A stretch of DNA of 64,000 bases from Amyloporia xantha (GCA_036971615.1 JAYKKR010000009.1:1426001-1490000); one strand, 5' to 3'; shown: positions 24,070 through 36,142, counted from the stretch's first letter. Notes: a model not told the origin generated them from the letters alone. Numbers and translations are program-made.

Positions 24070-25725
24070 GTCGTCGGCTCAAAGTCGTGTGATAAAGATA
24101 ACTTGTCGCAGTTGACACAGTACAGTCTATAAGTCTAATGCAGTGAAAAGCCTCGAGCACCAGTCTCGAGTCCGGAACCAAAGCAAAAAAGGAGCGTGAG
24201 GGAGAGGCGGATGGACAACCAATCAACCCCAACGATGGCCTTAAGTGCATGCACGGACAAGGGCGGACAGATGAATAGTAAATGCGCACAATGCGTCTAT
24301 TGTTCTTGGGTGATCGCCATCACAAGCGAACAATGCGCGCCCATGAGGCGGTTAACAGTCAAAAACACAACTCTTATAATCCCGCCAGCTCCATAATAAG
24401 GTGAAGTCAGTACATGAGGAGTAACTGGCATTTTGTAGTTAGAACAAGCATGAGCCTACTGTGAGGTCGAGGACAAGTTGAGGGTGAGTAGGCGGCGCAC
24501 TGGCGATAGGCGCGCTGGAAGGCAAATAGTGCCAAATAACGCGTAGCACGTGCTTCTGGTGTGGCAACCCTCCCTTGTCTTCTCGCATGCGGCGAAGCGA
24601 CCGTCGAATTTCGAGCACGTCCGCTGAATATCATGACTGTCTTCCCCCCTCTCGAGACTTATATCCCGGAATGTGCTGTGATATAACGCAGTTCAATGGA
24701 TGAGCGAAAAGCTTGCGAGCATGTCTGGAACTCGGCTACCGTGTGTACACCGGCCGCAGAGGAACATATACTTGTGCTGCTGGAAATGATGATTTGATAT
24801 CTCTGAACTTTCTCGACCATGATCGGCACGTATGTGTAGCACGTCTGCTTGTACCGTGTCTGACCTATTTCGAACTGCAGGCCGATGTTGTAAAAAATCC
24901 CTGTTTTGAATAGCCCAAGGGCACGCGATCTCCAATGTCTTGGGGCCGCTAGCGGATGGTTACGCCACTCAGAAGGCCCACGCGTAAGGGATATTCATTA
25001 GAGGCCAAGTCCTCCATCCGATACTAATCTATTTGCCAGCAGCTCCAGGATCCAGAAGGTGACCATAATGCAGAGGACGTAGCCAGGCAATAATTTCAAG
25101 GGTTACTACTGCGGTTGATGGCGTGCCTTTGAGGAATCCCTTGTTCTCGATGCGGACTAGGGCTGGGCATTGTTACAAGCCATCCGGAGCGCTCAGACAT
25201 GTTCCGGGAAAAAGCGACGTAATCAGCGACAAAGCGCGGCGCTGTGTAAAATCGGTAAACCACTGCAGCGGACTCATCGCAAGAGTTGCGTTCTGTTTGC
25301 AGAACGGATAGGTCGTCGACGACTATAACACCTGCGTCGCCTGGTCTATGTTGTGGAATATCTAGTGGGTAAAAGTGAGCAAAGAGTGAGGGGAAGCTTT
25401 GGCTGACCCAGGATCCTCGATCTCGCTACTACTCATGCCGCAAAATTCCGTACCGGGAACATCCCCAAAATGAGCTTGCTTTGGCTGTGAGCCCAGCACA
25501 TGTTTTGGGCCACGTATTGGATATCAAAAATCGCCTTCGTTGCCGGCGGCGGATGGCGATCCCCGCGCAAAAACATCCGCGCAGGCCACCGTGGTGACGT
25601 TGTGTGGCAATCCATTTTTCTAGTATAAATGCGCTTCCACTCCGCCAAGTCCAACTCCCAACTCCCAACTCCCATCTGCACATCCCTTCCCCGAGTCTCG
25701 TGTCCTCAGGAGGTCTCAGCTCTGG
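24070..25725. other. Long spacer without recognised gene
   Basis: About 1.65 kb with only short unrecognised frames on both strands. Both ends carry promoters: for the LPMO (leftward) and for the small gene at 25726. Confidence 0.35.
25624..25630 (+). promoter_or_regulatory. TATA box of the 25726 gene
   Basis: TATAAAT lies 102 bp upstream of the ATG and is followed by a pyrimidine-rich leader (CAACTCCCAACTCCCATCT), a common layout in fungal promoters. Confidence 0.5.
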
Positions 25726-26486
25726 ATGGAACCGACTACTTTTCGTTACTGTCCCATTGTGGCACCCGGTCAAAAACTTGAAGTAATTGGGCATCTGGAG
25801 CCCGAGTTGGACTGGTGCGAAGATCCAGCTTTCACCACCCGCCTCCTGAGAGACAAGTGGGATGGGAAGATTACCCCTTTGAAGCCCACCACTGCCAAGA
25901 AATCGGCTGCCAACAAGTCAGCCCCAAAAGACGTGAGTCGGATCTGTCTTTCTACTGCTCCATTCTTACCATTTCTGATGCCCAGGTGTATACGGCCCTC
26001 GCATATGCACATGATTGTAAATACGGGATGACGTTGAATCCCGATGGCTCCTTGTCGCCGCGGTTGGCGATTGCTGTCCCGATTGACCAGTACGAGCGTA
26101 AGTCCGCTTCCCGACCCCGACAGGAGCCAGAGATATGTGTTTCTCCCGGCGATGTCGCGCCGTTGAATACGAATATGCTTGGGGCGCACATGAAGGACAT
26201 CAAGGATAAGGCTCTAAGACAGAGGAGTCCCAGGAAGGCCCGAAGCTCAGGGCACACCCTCAAAGCGGAAATTACCGCCACCTCCCTGCCTTCGACATCC
26301 CGCAGGAGGCTCGTGCAAGCTCCCGTCAGGGGTCGCGGCCAGAAAAGGCGAACCGAAAGTACTCCACAGCGGGATACAACGGAAGCTTCTTTCGCGGTGG
26401 CTCCTCTTGCTGCCAGCACGTTGGCATACCTACCTTCATTGGTTGCGTCAAACCCTGAATCGTCTGCACCTTCGACTAGTCATTGA
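25726..26486 (+). CDS. Hypothetical basic protein
   Basis: I do not recognise the family. Two exons, 25726-25932 and 25986-26486, join with clean GT/AG borders (PKD|VYTALAYAHD) to give 235 residues. The N-terminal half looks folded (MEPTTFRYCPIVAPGQKLEV, LEPELDWCEDPAFTTRLLRD). The C-terminal half is Arg/Lys/Ser-rich and probably disordered (RQRSPRKARSSGHTLKA, RGRGQKRRTES). The basic tail could be a nuclear localisation or nucleic-acid-binding region, but that is inference. Support for a real gene: a TATA box, an in-frame spliced intron and good codon use. Confidence 0.6.
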
Positions 26487-27156
26487 TCAGTCGAAGCCCC
26501 TGCAGTAGACCCGGCATTATTCTGGACTTCTACGAAGAGTCCACCGTGATGTGTACGGTACGTGTCATGGCTGAATCGTTATTTTGTCCGTTCTCACATT
26601 TCCTGACGACTCTTCTTTATCAGTGGAACGTCTGAGAGGACATCAGCGACACATTTCAGATCGCGCGTCCGGATGCATTGCGCTCTCATGTCAGATACAG
26701 TTTGTGCGTTCATATTGTTGTATATTTAGTTCTGACCTGGGTTTTCACGACATCTCACGATGCTTTTCTCATGTTTACTCTAACGACATCCATTATTTTA
26801 TATCTTGTCACTCCCTCGCTCGCGCTTACAAGGCTTTTCTATGAATCGTGGGGTTGTGTAGTATGCTATCTCGCTTTGTACTGCAATGTTATGTAGATCG
26901 TGTATCCTTTTCTGAAATTTACGATGATTATTGTAGTTTAGTCTGGTGTGAGACCCGGATGTCTGCTTCGGTACGGCGCATCGTGCGCTCTTCTCATGGG
27001 CGGGAAGGAACGTTGGAACTGGAGAGCGCCGGTGACCCCGGCCCGTTGGCCGCCTGATATAATCCCCACCTCTGCTCCGCTCCCCACACGATTCTCGCAC
27101 AACTCTCACTCATCCTTCACCTCTTCGGAACCCTCACTCACCAAAATTTGTACAAA
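26487..27156. other. Spacer; promoter of transketolase-like gene
   Basis: AT-rich 3' flank, then a TATA-like box (27058) and a CT-rich leader (27065-27140) before the next ATG. No gene is seen. Confidence 0.4.
27058..27063 (+). promoter_or_regulatory. TATA-like box, transketolase-like gene
   Basis: TATAAT lies 99 bp upstream of ATG 27157 and is followed by a strongly pyrimidine-rich leader, as often seen in highly expressed fungal genes. Confidence 0.45.
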
Positions 27157-29565
27157 ATGCCGGGCACCGACAGCAAATTCCCTATTGATCTGAAGCAGCT
27201 GAAGAAGTGAGTAGTGTCTAACCATTTGGCTTCTAGAGAGTATAACATCGTCGCAGGGTGACGCTGGATCCGTCTAAGCCGCAACTGTCGGCGGAGGAGA
27301 AGGCTGCGCTGCTGCACAACATCCAGCTCATGCGCGATGCCATCGTCCTATTCACAGCCACCGGTGCGGCTAGAGGCGTCAGCGGGCACACAGGTGTGCC
27401 ATCTTCACTCGTCCCCGGTGCTGATCTGATGCGTACGCATCCCCGCAGGCGGCGCGTACGACACTGTACCCGAGGTCTGTCTGCTGCTCTCGATCTTCAA
27501 CTATTCGGACAAGTTCCTCCCGATCCTGTTTGACGAAGCGGGTGAGCCTCGCTCGCTCTAGCCGCGTCGTTGATGCGCCATCTGATCGTGATCGCGCAGG
27601 ACATCGGGTCGCGACGCAATACCTACTGTCGGCCATCGAGGGCCACATCCCTCCCGAGCACCTGCTGCACTACCGCGAGGCCAACTCGAAGCTGCCTGGG
27701 CACCCGGAGCTCGGGCTGACTCCGGGCGTGAAGTTCTCGTCTGGGCGTCTCGGGCATGTCTGGCCGTGGGTGAATGGTATCGCACTCGCGAACCGCGACA
27801 AGACGGTGTTCATGCTCGGCTCGGATGGCTCGCAGCAGGAGGGCAACGATGCTGAGGCTGCCCGTCTCGCCGTCGCGCAGGGCCTCAACGTGAAGCTCAT
27901 CATCGACGACAATGACGTCACCATCGCCGGGCATCCATCCCAGTATCTCCCGGGTTACGATCTGACGAAGACGCTCTCTGGGCATGGGCTCAAGGTCGTT
28001 ACTGTACAGGGCGAGGACCTCGACTCACTGTGGGCAGGGTTGTGCCAAATCATCACGCATGACGGTCCCGCGGCGGTGGTCTGCAAGCGGGTGATGGCAC
28101 CTGGCATCGCAGATATCCAAGGCAGCGCACACGGACACGACGTGATCCCCGTCAAGTCGGCGATCAAATACTTCACGTCGCGTGGATACCCGGAGAGCAT
28201 GGCCACGGACATCCTCAACAACATCACGCCGCACGCGGTGCCTTACTTGTACATCGGCTCAACGCGGGAGCTTGGCGCGAACCGTGTCGTCTTTGGTGAG
28301 GCGGTCAACCTGGTTCTCGACAAGCTGTCGAAGGAGGAGGCGGCCAAGAAGGTCATGGTTATTGACAGTGAGTCTCGTCGAAGTACTGGGATGCGGCTCT
28401 GGCTTATGACTTCCTATCAATCAGGTGATCTTGAGGGCTCTACCGGCCTGAAGGTGATCCACCAGAAGCACCCTGAAGTCTTCGTTCCGTCTGGTATTAT
28501 GGAGCGTGGCAACTTCAGTGCCGCGGCCGGTTTCGGATTCGACAAGGAAAAGTTTGGTGTCTTCTCGACGTTCTCTGCGTTCCTCGAGATGGTCGTCTCG
28601 GAGATTACAATGGCACGGTTGAACTTCTGCAATGTCCTCTGTCACTTCTCTCACTCAGGAGGTACATTATTCGCACTCTTGGTGCGAGACACTGCTAACG
28701 GCCAATTTTTCTCCAGTTGATGAGGTTTGTTGGGCTCGTCTTGCTTGAGCGCGCATGACACTGACCCCGCTGCAGATGGCAGATAACACTTGTCACTTTG
28801 GAGTCAACTCGTTCTTTGCCGACAATGGTCTCGCAGACACGCAGACGTGGTTGTACTTCCCTGCCGACCCCGCACAGATGATCGCAATCATCAACCGCGT
28901 CTTCTTCGACCACGGAGTGCGCTTTGTCTTCTCGACCCGGTCCAAGGTCCCCTGGCTCCTCAAAGAGGACGGCAAGACGCGCTTCTTTGGCGATGACTAC
29001 GTTTTTGTGCCCGGCAAGGACGAGACGATCGTTGACGGCAAGGCCGGCTACGTCGTCTCGTACGGCGACATGCTCTACCGCTCGTGGGACGCTGTCCTGC
29101 GCTGCCGACAGGAGGGTCTCGACGTCGGCCTGATCAACAAGCCGACGCTCAACCTCGTTGACGAGCAGACGATCAGGAAGATCGGGTCCAGCCCCTTCGT
29201 ACTCGTCGTCGAGTCGCTCAACCAGAAGACCGGCGTAAGTCCAATTGCTTGGGTAGTTACCGCGGTTCCTGATCGTCGCGCGCTATTTTAGCTCGGCTCG
29301 AAATTCGGTACATGGTTGCTTGAGCGTCAGCTCACGCCCCGCTACGGCTACATGGGCACTAACAAAGAGGGTAGGTCTATCGTATGTAGTGATGCTGCAC
29401 CCTTGCTGAATTTTTCATCAGGTTGCGGTGGTCTGACGGAGCAGATCCCTCACCAGGGCTTGGACCCCCAATGTAAGCAGCTTTGGTTGGTTATGTCACA
29501 GTGAAGGATCCTGACCGGTTCGTTTTCCAGCCATCATCCTGAAGATCAGGACCCTCTCTCAGTAA
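27157..29565 (+). CDS. Transketolase-family thiamine diphosphate enzyme
   Basis: Thiamine-diphosphate-dependent enzyme of the transketolase family, which transfers two-carbon units between sugar phosphates. It starts MPGTDSKFPIDLKQLKKVTL. The N-terminal domain shows GVSGHTGGAYDTVPE and the cofactor motif from MLGSDGSQQEGND to LIIDDNDVTIAGHPS. The middle domain shows GIMERGNFSAAAGFG and CHFSHSGVDEMADNTCHFG. The C-terminal domain shows DETIVDGKAGYVVSYGDMLY, and it ends LKIRTLSQ. Ten exons give about 640 residues, slightly shorter than classical transketolase (about 680). One exon is only 8 nt (28717-28724). The sequence differs from canonical transketolase at many positions, so this may be a separate fungal paralogue; the substrate is uncertain. 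Confidence 0.85.
28717..28724 (+). other. 8-nt micro-exon of transketolase-like gene
   Basis: TTGATGAG is bounded by acceptor CTCCAG and donor GTTTGT. It joins HSG (28661) to MADNTCHFG (28776) as V-D-E, exactly the residues expected by the family. Confidence 0.8.
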
Positions 29566-29960
29566 ATCTCTGGCATTTGGTGACACTGGCGCAGTGTAAG
29601 ATGGGATGAATGTAACTTGAAGAGCAGGCGCATGTGAGAATAATAAAGCAAATGATTGTACGCGTACACGGTAGTTCCATAGAGGAGTCCTATGTTTTCC
29701 ATTATAGATTGAGCGTGACCAAGGATCAAGATGACCTGATTGCAAACTCTGAAATTGAGAGATGGCGAAGCTGTTGCTTCCTGCTTCTGTAGGAGAGCTG
29801 AGGATTCTTGATGCAACTTTATAAATTTGCAGCAGACATGCATGTTGGCACTCAGAAGAACACTTGTTCAAGACATCTTGACTAACAGTACAGGACAATC
29901 AGGGAATCAATTCCCAGTAATAAATACGATGTTAATCGATACAATAGACAGACAAAATAA
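29566..29960. other. Convergent spacer
   Basis: This spacer holds the 3' flanks of two convergent genes. No gene is seen. Confidence 0.4.
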
Positions 29961-32000
29961 TTACGGCCAAGCATCTGCACACGTTCTATCCGGACGCTTG
30001 CTATTCCGCCCCTTGCAGTCTAGCTTCCCGCAGTCCTGGCACGGATTCGTGCAGAACGCCCGCCCGCCCTTACCCTTGCACTCGTTCGAACCGCATTTGC
30101 AGCAATGCCGAATGCGCTTCTGCATCGGCCCCATGTTTTCATCTGGGGAACTGTCCACGATTGAGAACGTGCGCTTCAGGAGGTTCGGGTTGGACGCATT
30201 GGGGTCGGGTGGGGGGTGGAAGTAGGCATAGGGTGCGTAGCCGTATGGTGCGTACGGTGGTTGGACGTATTGCGGAAACGGCGGGGGACGGTTAACGAGG
30301 TTGGGATCTGGACTTATGGCTTGCGGTAGTGGTTGAGGCTGCGGTGGTGGCTGCTCGTTCTCAGGTCTATTGGCCTCTACGGCGTTGCTGGGTCCTGCCT
30401 GCTCCTGCGAACCGTTGGCATCCGCAACGCCGCTATTGGCGTTCCAAGCTTCGTTAAACTCATCCGTGGATTTCTGTAGACTCGTTCAGCAGGCGTCAAG
30501 AGATGATTCGGTGCGACTGACATCCTTCGGGTAATGTAGGTCGCCCTCGACCTGGGCAGCATCTTGATTATCATCATCTTCCTCTTCCTCCTCTTCTTGA
30601 CCAGGCACAGGTACTTCTTCGTCCTGTGGCACAGCGTAATCTTCCTGCACGCCACACTGTATCGCTCTCACGACTTCAAGGATAGGATCCCTCCTCAGCC
30701 CGGCCTTCAGTGACGCACGGACCATGTTCCACAGTGCGATTGACACTCCAATACCGTTCCAATTCCATACTTCGGGGCCGCTGCCGAGGTCTGGATTACC
30801 CTGTATCAACAGCGCCGGGAACTCATCCTTCAGCTTCGAGGGCAATGCGCGCAAAATCGACATGTCCGTGCTCGCGAACTTGCGTCCTTCTGGTGTCGTC
30901 GTCGCGACGCACATTGCGCTCTTACACACATATTCACAACCGATGATGAAGAAAGGCTTCCCAAGGTCGTACACCTTGATCGGGCCCGAGCTGATGCGGC
31001 CACGGTTGATGAGTGGTGCGGAGCACGCGGGACAGGCGATCCCATTGAAGACGAGAGGCTGCGGGTCCCAATAGAGGAATCGGTGGTCGGATGGCGTGCG
31101 TGCCGTGGTGGCTGAAGCCGTCAAGGAAAAATAAACGGGCGACGAGGGAAGCCAGAATGTTTTGAGTATGGAGTAGAGCGTCGGGATCGATGGCGTATTC
31201 TTGCTAGCAGGTGCGAGAGAGACGAGGTGCGACTTGAAAGCTTCCTCAACGCTCGGCCCTGCAGCGGAGATAGGGTTGGGCGAGGCCAGCGCCGTTACCA
31301 GGGTCTGGAGAAAAGCGTCCGGTCTCGTGCGTGAGAGCTCGGCCCAATTGTCCCGGTCGAGGCTGGGGTCGAGAGGGAAAGATAGATGTGTCGGAGGGCG
31401 TACGTTACGAGTCAGCGAACCCATAGGAGGTACGGAAGCTCGCCACTGCGCTTGCAGGGGGTCGCCGGGTACGAAGCCGTTGTATGGAGGAGGCTATGCA
31501 TACAAATGTCCGTCTCTCGTCAATGGCAAGTGAACAAGGATCAAACGCACACGTACCGCGTACGGGAAAGCGCCCGAGGCCGAGATTGACTGTACACTGG
31601 CAAAGGTGCCCGGAGGACGCTTCCGCGGCCTGCTCGCACGACGAGGGCCCACCGATCCCGCGGGCAAGCCATCCTTCCTCGGGCGACCTACAGGCCGCTT
31701 GATCCTAGGCTCGGAGTTCGCCTCTAGCAGCTTCTTTCCGCTTCCCTTTGGTCTTCCGGGTTTGCGCTTAACAGGAGTCTCGGAGGCGTTGGGGTCGGGA
31801 TTAGGGGCGATAGGGGCTGCAATGGCTGCGTTGACATCGATCGAGGCCTGGCCGGGAGGAGCCATGGGTTGCACAGCGACCGCGTCGCTGGCAGCGGCTT
31901 CCGCTGGGACGTTCGCTACATGTTGCGAGGCGTCGGGGATAGATAGGGTTTGCGTAGAGGACAACGTGCTCGGCAGACTATTGAGAGAGCCATCGGCCAT
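29961..32000 (-). CDS. AT-hook protein with DUF6729 domain
   Basis: Probable nuclear DNA-binding protein of a family expanded in mushrooms; the biological role is unknown. Three exons (31557-32000, 30522-31493, 29961-30473) are all in frame, giving 642 residues. The N-terminal part carries two AT-hooks, RKPGRPKGSGKK and KRPVGRPRKDG, which suggest minor-groove DNA binding. The DUF6729 core follows: LYWDPQPLVFNGIACPACSA, GPIKVYDLGKPFFIIGCEYV, GRKFASTDMSILRALP and GPEVWNWNGIGVS, with Cys pairs that may bind metal. Then come an acidic stretch of Glu/Asp (GQEEEEEEDDDNQD), a Pro/Tyr-rich linker (QPPYAPYGYAPYAYF) and a compact cysteine/lysine cluster at the end (HCCKCGSNECKGKGG, then NPCQDCGKLDCKG). 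The domain call comes from motif recognition. Confidence 0.8.
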
Positions 32001-32845
32001 CTTTGGCAATCCTCCTCTGTAAACGCAAGCATTGTTCAGTCCCGGTTAACTTGCGCAGAATGCATACAACGAGGACGCAAAAAATTGGCGATTATGGGGA
32101 TGTAAGACATAACGAGCGGATGGATTGAAAATTGAGGTGGACAACGTTGTCTTACCTGTTTGCAAGAGTATAGCGCTAATGATTTTGCTGACTTTGCGTA
32201 TTACCGAGCGGAGGAGGATTCGGGATTCCTTGCGATATGATGGAGGATATGTAAGTCGGGAGAAAGGTCGGTGGTAAGCCAAATGGAGCAGCAGGCGAGA
32301 CGTCGTGGTCGGAGTCTAATTATGCTATCGGAGGAGGAAACGTTGCCTATGATATACACTCTCAGCTCTATCTCAGCAGCCTTGTTGAATTGAATATTCG
32401 TAGTCCGACAAGGCACGTGCCCTTTTGCGCTCCGTCGCAAGTCTGAAAATTGAAATAAGCAGAACAAATATCTTTCATTATCTTTGCAATTGTCAGAAAT
32501 CATTCCTTCGACATAAATACCGTAAGTGATGTGGTGAAATATCGGAGATTTTATAGTGTTACCCCTCTGGAAACATCGCCACAGTTTGGAGACTCATGAG
32601 TCCTCAGCTACTTGTCGATGTTGTCGACTCTTTGAAAGGCACAACATCACGACAGTAATTTGGCCCTCTGCTTCAGGTACGGAATTAAGTACTACATTCA
32701 TTACTATGCAGTGTTTTCATGAACGTGACGTCAGAGTCCGGAGCCACTGAGCCACTGATATGCGCGCTGACCGCCCACACAAAACTTGCCTGCCACCAGG
32801 AATGTGCCCTCTCCATCTTCCCTTCTCCTTCTCCTCCTCTCGACC
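32001..32845. other. Divergent promoter region
   Basis: Lies between two divergently transcribed genes. No coding segment is supported. A pyrimidine-rich leader (32810-32840) precedes the ATG at 32846. Confidence 0.4.
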
Positions 32846-33742
32846 ATGACCTCCGACCTTGCCATCAGGGCAGGGAGAAAGCTCTTCGAGAAACACCTGC
32901 ACCAGTATGAGCCTGCCGACCCGTTATACGAGACGTACACCGACAAGCGCGGTCGACAGAAGAGGAGAAAGGTGCGTTTCGCCAATATCATGAGCCCAGA
33001 AATATACTGACTGTGTGAGCACATTAGCGAGAACTTCCGCCTGGCCTGTCCGCGAAAGATGCAAAGCTCCTACTTTCTGTGAAGAGGCGTGCACACTATC
33101 TGGACAAAGGCTTCAAGATTGGTGGCATGCGTTTTGGGTGGACGTTCGTGATCGGTAAGTCCCCACCACGCTGTTCTATACCATGCGACTAAAGCTCGAA
33201 CGTTTATTTACAAGGCATGATTCCGGGGGCTGGTGATATTGCTGACGCCACCTTGAACTACGTTCTCGTGGTCCGGAAAGCACAACAAGCAGAGTACGTC
33301 AAATTGCTTGGTGTATTATTCCTTGCGTTGACTCAGTTGCCTCTTGCTTTCTGCACACAGCATTCCAGACTGGCTACTCCGCCGCATGCTCGCAAACAAT
33401 GCCGTCTCCGCCGCAGTTGGCTTCATTCCTCTCTTAGGTGACGTTGTCCTCGCCGTCTTCAAAGCCAACTCGCGAAATGCCGCGCTCCTCGAGGAGTTCC
33501 TCCGCATACGCGGCGAAGAAGCTCTGAACCAGGCAGCACAGCTTCAAGCACAGCAGCAAATAACCGCCAGTGCAAATGTGCAGCCGGCAGGAGAACTTGG
33601 GCAGAGGCCATCCGCGAAGAGGGAGGGGTCTGGATGGTTTGGGCGAAGGGGCAAGAGCAAGGATAATATGGCTGTGGCGAATTCTCCTCCACGGGCGAGT
33701 GGTTCTAGAGACAGCCGCTTTGTGGAGGACGTACGTCCGTGA
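32846..33742 (+). CDS. DUF4112 domain protein
   Basis: Small membrane-associated protein with a DUF4112 domain; function unknown. It starts MTSDLAIRAGRKLFEKHL. The domain is recognised from KGFKIGGMRFGWTFVIGMIP, GAGDIADATLNYVLVVRKA and NNAVSAAVGFIPLLGDVVLA, two Gly-rich hydrophobic segments with the GDI/GDV turns typical of the family. The C-terminal tail is hydrophilic, Gln- and Ser-rich (LQAQQQITASANVQ; GSGWFGRRGKSKD), about 235 residues in all. Three introns are visible between 32970 and 33362, each with GT/AG borders. Confidence 0.82.
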
Positions 33743-34064
33743 CCGGTCACTATACTTGATGCTACTTTCACGAACTTGATTGTGGAACGTGCGTCCGTGC
33801 CTTTGATTCGACCGATTTGATTGTACGTTCAGATGTTTGTCACGTTTATCTGCCGAGCTGGAAATAATTTAGATACCAAATATGTTCTTTATCCTTATGC
33901 CTTGGAAGAGACATCACCAAGCAGCCGCTGCAGGATACTGCACCATTTCGGGGTGAAGGTCCAAATCACTCAAGGATACACTCAATGTAATGGAGATATT
34001 TGACTCTATTTTTATTTTATTTTCGATTGCGGTATATAATGCACATTTTCTTTTACTGCTCGTA
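33743..34064. other. Convergent spacer
   Basis: AT-rich 3' flanks of two convergent genes. No gene is seen. Confidence 0.4.
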
Positions 34065-35006
34065 TCAAGATTCACTCTCGCTTTCAGACGACGGCGAGAA
34101 GTCCATCGTAATGCCCAATCCAACTGGAGTGATCAATCCCGCCGGTACATAGAACTGCATCCCCTCGTCTGTTGGCAGACACCCAATGACAGGTGCGCCG
34201 GCCATCCTGCTGTAGTCCTCTCCAATGAAGTCGCGTCGAATGGGCGCTCCGGGGGTGAGGGGGAAGTTGCGCTGCATGAGCTCGCGCGGGCTGACCATGG
34301 GATCCTGCGCTGATGCACCGGGTGTGCCGAGTTCCGCAGGTCGGCGTGGACCAGTAGGCGGGCCGGGGAATGGGCTTTGGTGCGCAAGAGGACTGACGAA
34401 GATGCCGAGACCCAGTCCGAGGTTGGGCATGCGTGCGTCTGCCATGTTTGTGCGCCCGGACAGTGACGAGGTGTAGGTCGGCATCATGGACAAGCGCGGC
34501 CTCGGCGACGCAGGGGTGGGTGGCGGCACGAGGAGAGGCGAGCGTTCGAATTGATACGAAGGGAGCCTCGCCAATGCCAGCTCTGGGGAGAACGGCAAGG
34601 TCGGTGAAGACAGAACTGAGCCCAGGGATGAGAGCGAGGAGGATGAGGACCTCATAGGGCATTCAGCGATAGGGCTGAGCTCACCGCCTTGTGCAAAAGC
34701 GGGGGCTTGAGCTGCTACATTTTTCGCAGCTATGATGCGCGCCTGCTGCCGGAAGACTTCTGGAGAGAAGCCAAGTCCGATAGCCTTGTGGTCCTTGCCG
34801 TTATGCTCGGCCGTCTGGCGCGCCTGTGCACGGAGTTTGGCGCCTGCAAGCTTGGCTTCGAGCTCTGCCTTGTTGGGACGACGGGCTGAGGACGGCTCTG
34901 CACGCTCTGATGTTGCGATAGTCTGCAACTTGGTATTTGAGAGTGAACGCGCGATTCTGCCTGGGCCAGCCAGGGGAATAGAGCGCGTGAAAGAAGTAGA
35001 AGCCAT
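34065..35006 (-). CDS. Hypothetical Pro/Ser-rich protein
   Basis: I do not recognise the family. A single-exon frame of 313 residues starts MASTSFTRSIPLAGPGRIAR. The first 100 residues are Lys/Arg/Ala-rich and probably helical (PNKAELEAKLAGAKLRAQAR). The rest is Pro/Ser-rich with likely disordered repeats of small motifs (SSSLSSLGSVLSS; LVPPPTPASPRPRL). The last part, RRDFIGEDYSRMAGAPVIG, looks more ordered, and the chain ends in SSESESES. The frame is open for a further 50 codons upstream of this ATG, but the upstream part has no ATG in good context. Composition and length support a real gene. A role in signalling or the cytoskeleton would be a guess. Confidence 0.6.
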   Translation of the reverse strand: MASTSFTRSIPLAGPGRIARSLSNTKLQTIATSERAEPSSARRPNKAELEAKLAGAKLRAQARQTAEHNGKDHKAIGLGFSPEVFRQQARIIAAKNVAAQAPAFAQGGELSPIAECPMRSSSSSLSSLGSVLSSPTLPFSPELALARLPSYQFERSPLLVPPPTPASPRPRLSMMPTYTSSLSGRTNMADARMPNLGLGLGIFVSPLAHQSPFPGPPTGPRRPAELGTPGASAQDPMVSPRELMQRNFPLTPGAPIRRDFIGEDYSRMAGAPVIGCLPTDEGMQFYVPAGLITPVGLGITMDFSPSSESESES

Positions 35007-35129
35007 TGAATAGACTGAATAGATGTGATGAATGATGTTAGACAGAAGTTTGAAAATTGGAGGTACACATAGCTGCATCTCGAGGTCTTTTAAGCCCCGA
35101 GGGTCGACGCACGAGACTCGTCGGCAGAG

Positions 35130-35171
35130 CGGATACGGATGTACGGAGCATTTTCTGTACATCCGTATCCG
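35130..35171. repeat. Perfect 15-bp hairpin
   Basis: CGGATACGGATGTAC (35130-35144) is followed after 12 nt by its exact reverse complement (35157-35171). It lies 124 bp upstream of the ATG of the Pro/Ser-rich gene. It could be a regulatory or structured-leader element, or a transposon footprint. Confidence 0.8.
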
Positions 35172-36136
35172 ACAAATAGACTAGTCGACGTTCGTCTATG
35201 TACACATTAGTACTATTCCGACTAACTAGTTCTAACCGTACCGGATGCGTTTGAGTTTTGACCGTAGGCCACGGCCTGGGCGGCTACAGGCCACACAGCA
35301 GACAAGTTAGTCTCGGTCAGAATCTGACAGGCCGGAAGCAGATCTCGATAACGATCCTACTGACAAACTCACGTGATTTCATTACAATGTCCCAAGGCGC
35401 CCGACATCCTGGACTTTACGCTCACACCTCCATCTTCCCAATTGCTCTCAGCTCTAAAGCAAGTTTCTTGAGTTAGGACTGCATATCTCAGCTTCTAAGA
35501 ATTACTCGTAGGACCAGTTGAACTGTACCACATCAATTTGACCACGTTTGATATGTTTCGAGATGTCGTCCTTGCGTTTCTGCGGTGGCTCGTCACTTGG
35601 CTCGAGTGCATCTGTTCTTTCTCGGGGGGTCTACATCCTCGAGTTCAATAGTTCATTTAGCTTATGGAGCGCGTAGAGCCGGGTATCGCCGTGAGGTGGG
35701 CCGCGGCAAAACATCTTTAGAGCGAGTTTAGGCCGCCATGGACGTCGCGGCCGTAGGCCTATCGATCGAGATAGAAGCGTACGTCGGACTCTTCGAACGC
35801 GAGCCTGAAGGAGAAACCTTCACGATTATTAGGTCTTTGGCAAGAATTCTACCACTGTAACATTGCGGCCTTCGCATCCGTCCCCATCGGCGGCGCGCGT
35901 CAAATATCTCTTCCAGCTTCTTCGGAGGTGCGCAGATCCCAGAAGATGTGGTTCATCTGATTATCGCCTGCTTACAGCAAATCCTGCCGATCTTAAGTCA
36001 TGTCAATGACGATGAGGTCCCTGAAAACCCTTGCTGCGTGCGCGCCGCGGCGATAGGTTATAGCATATGTAAAACCGGGAGTAACTACACACCGAGGAGT
36101 TCGGCCTGTTTAGTATCCCAGGTTGCCGGACCACAG
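35172..36136. other. Spacer upstream of reductase gene
   Basis: No gene is seen in this stretch. Confidence 0.35.
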
Positions 36137-36142
36137 TATAAG
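36137..36142 (+). promoter_or_regulatory. TATA-like box of NRPS-like gene
   Basis: TATAAG lies 67 bp upstream of the ATG at 36204. Confidence 0.4.
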
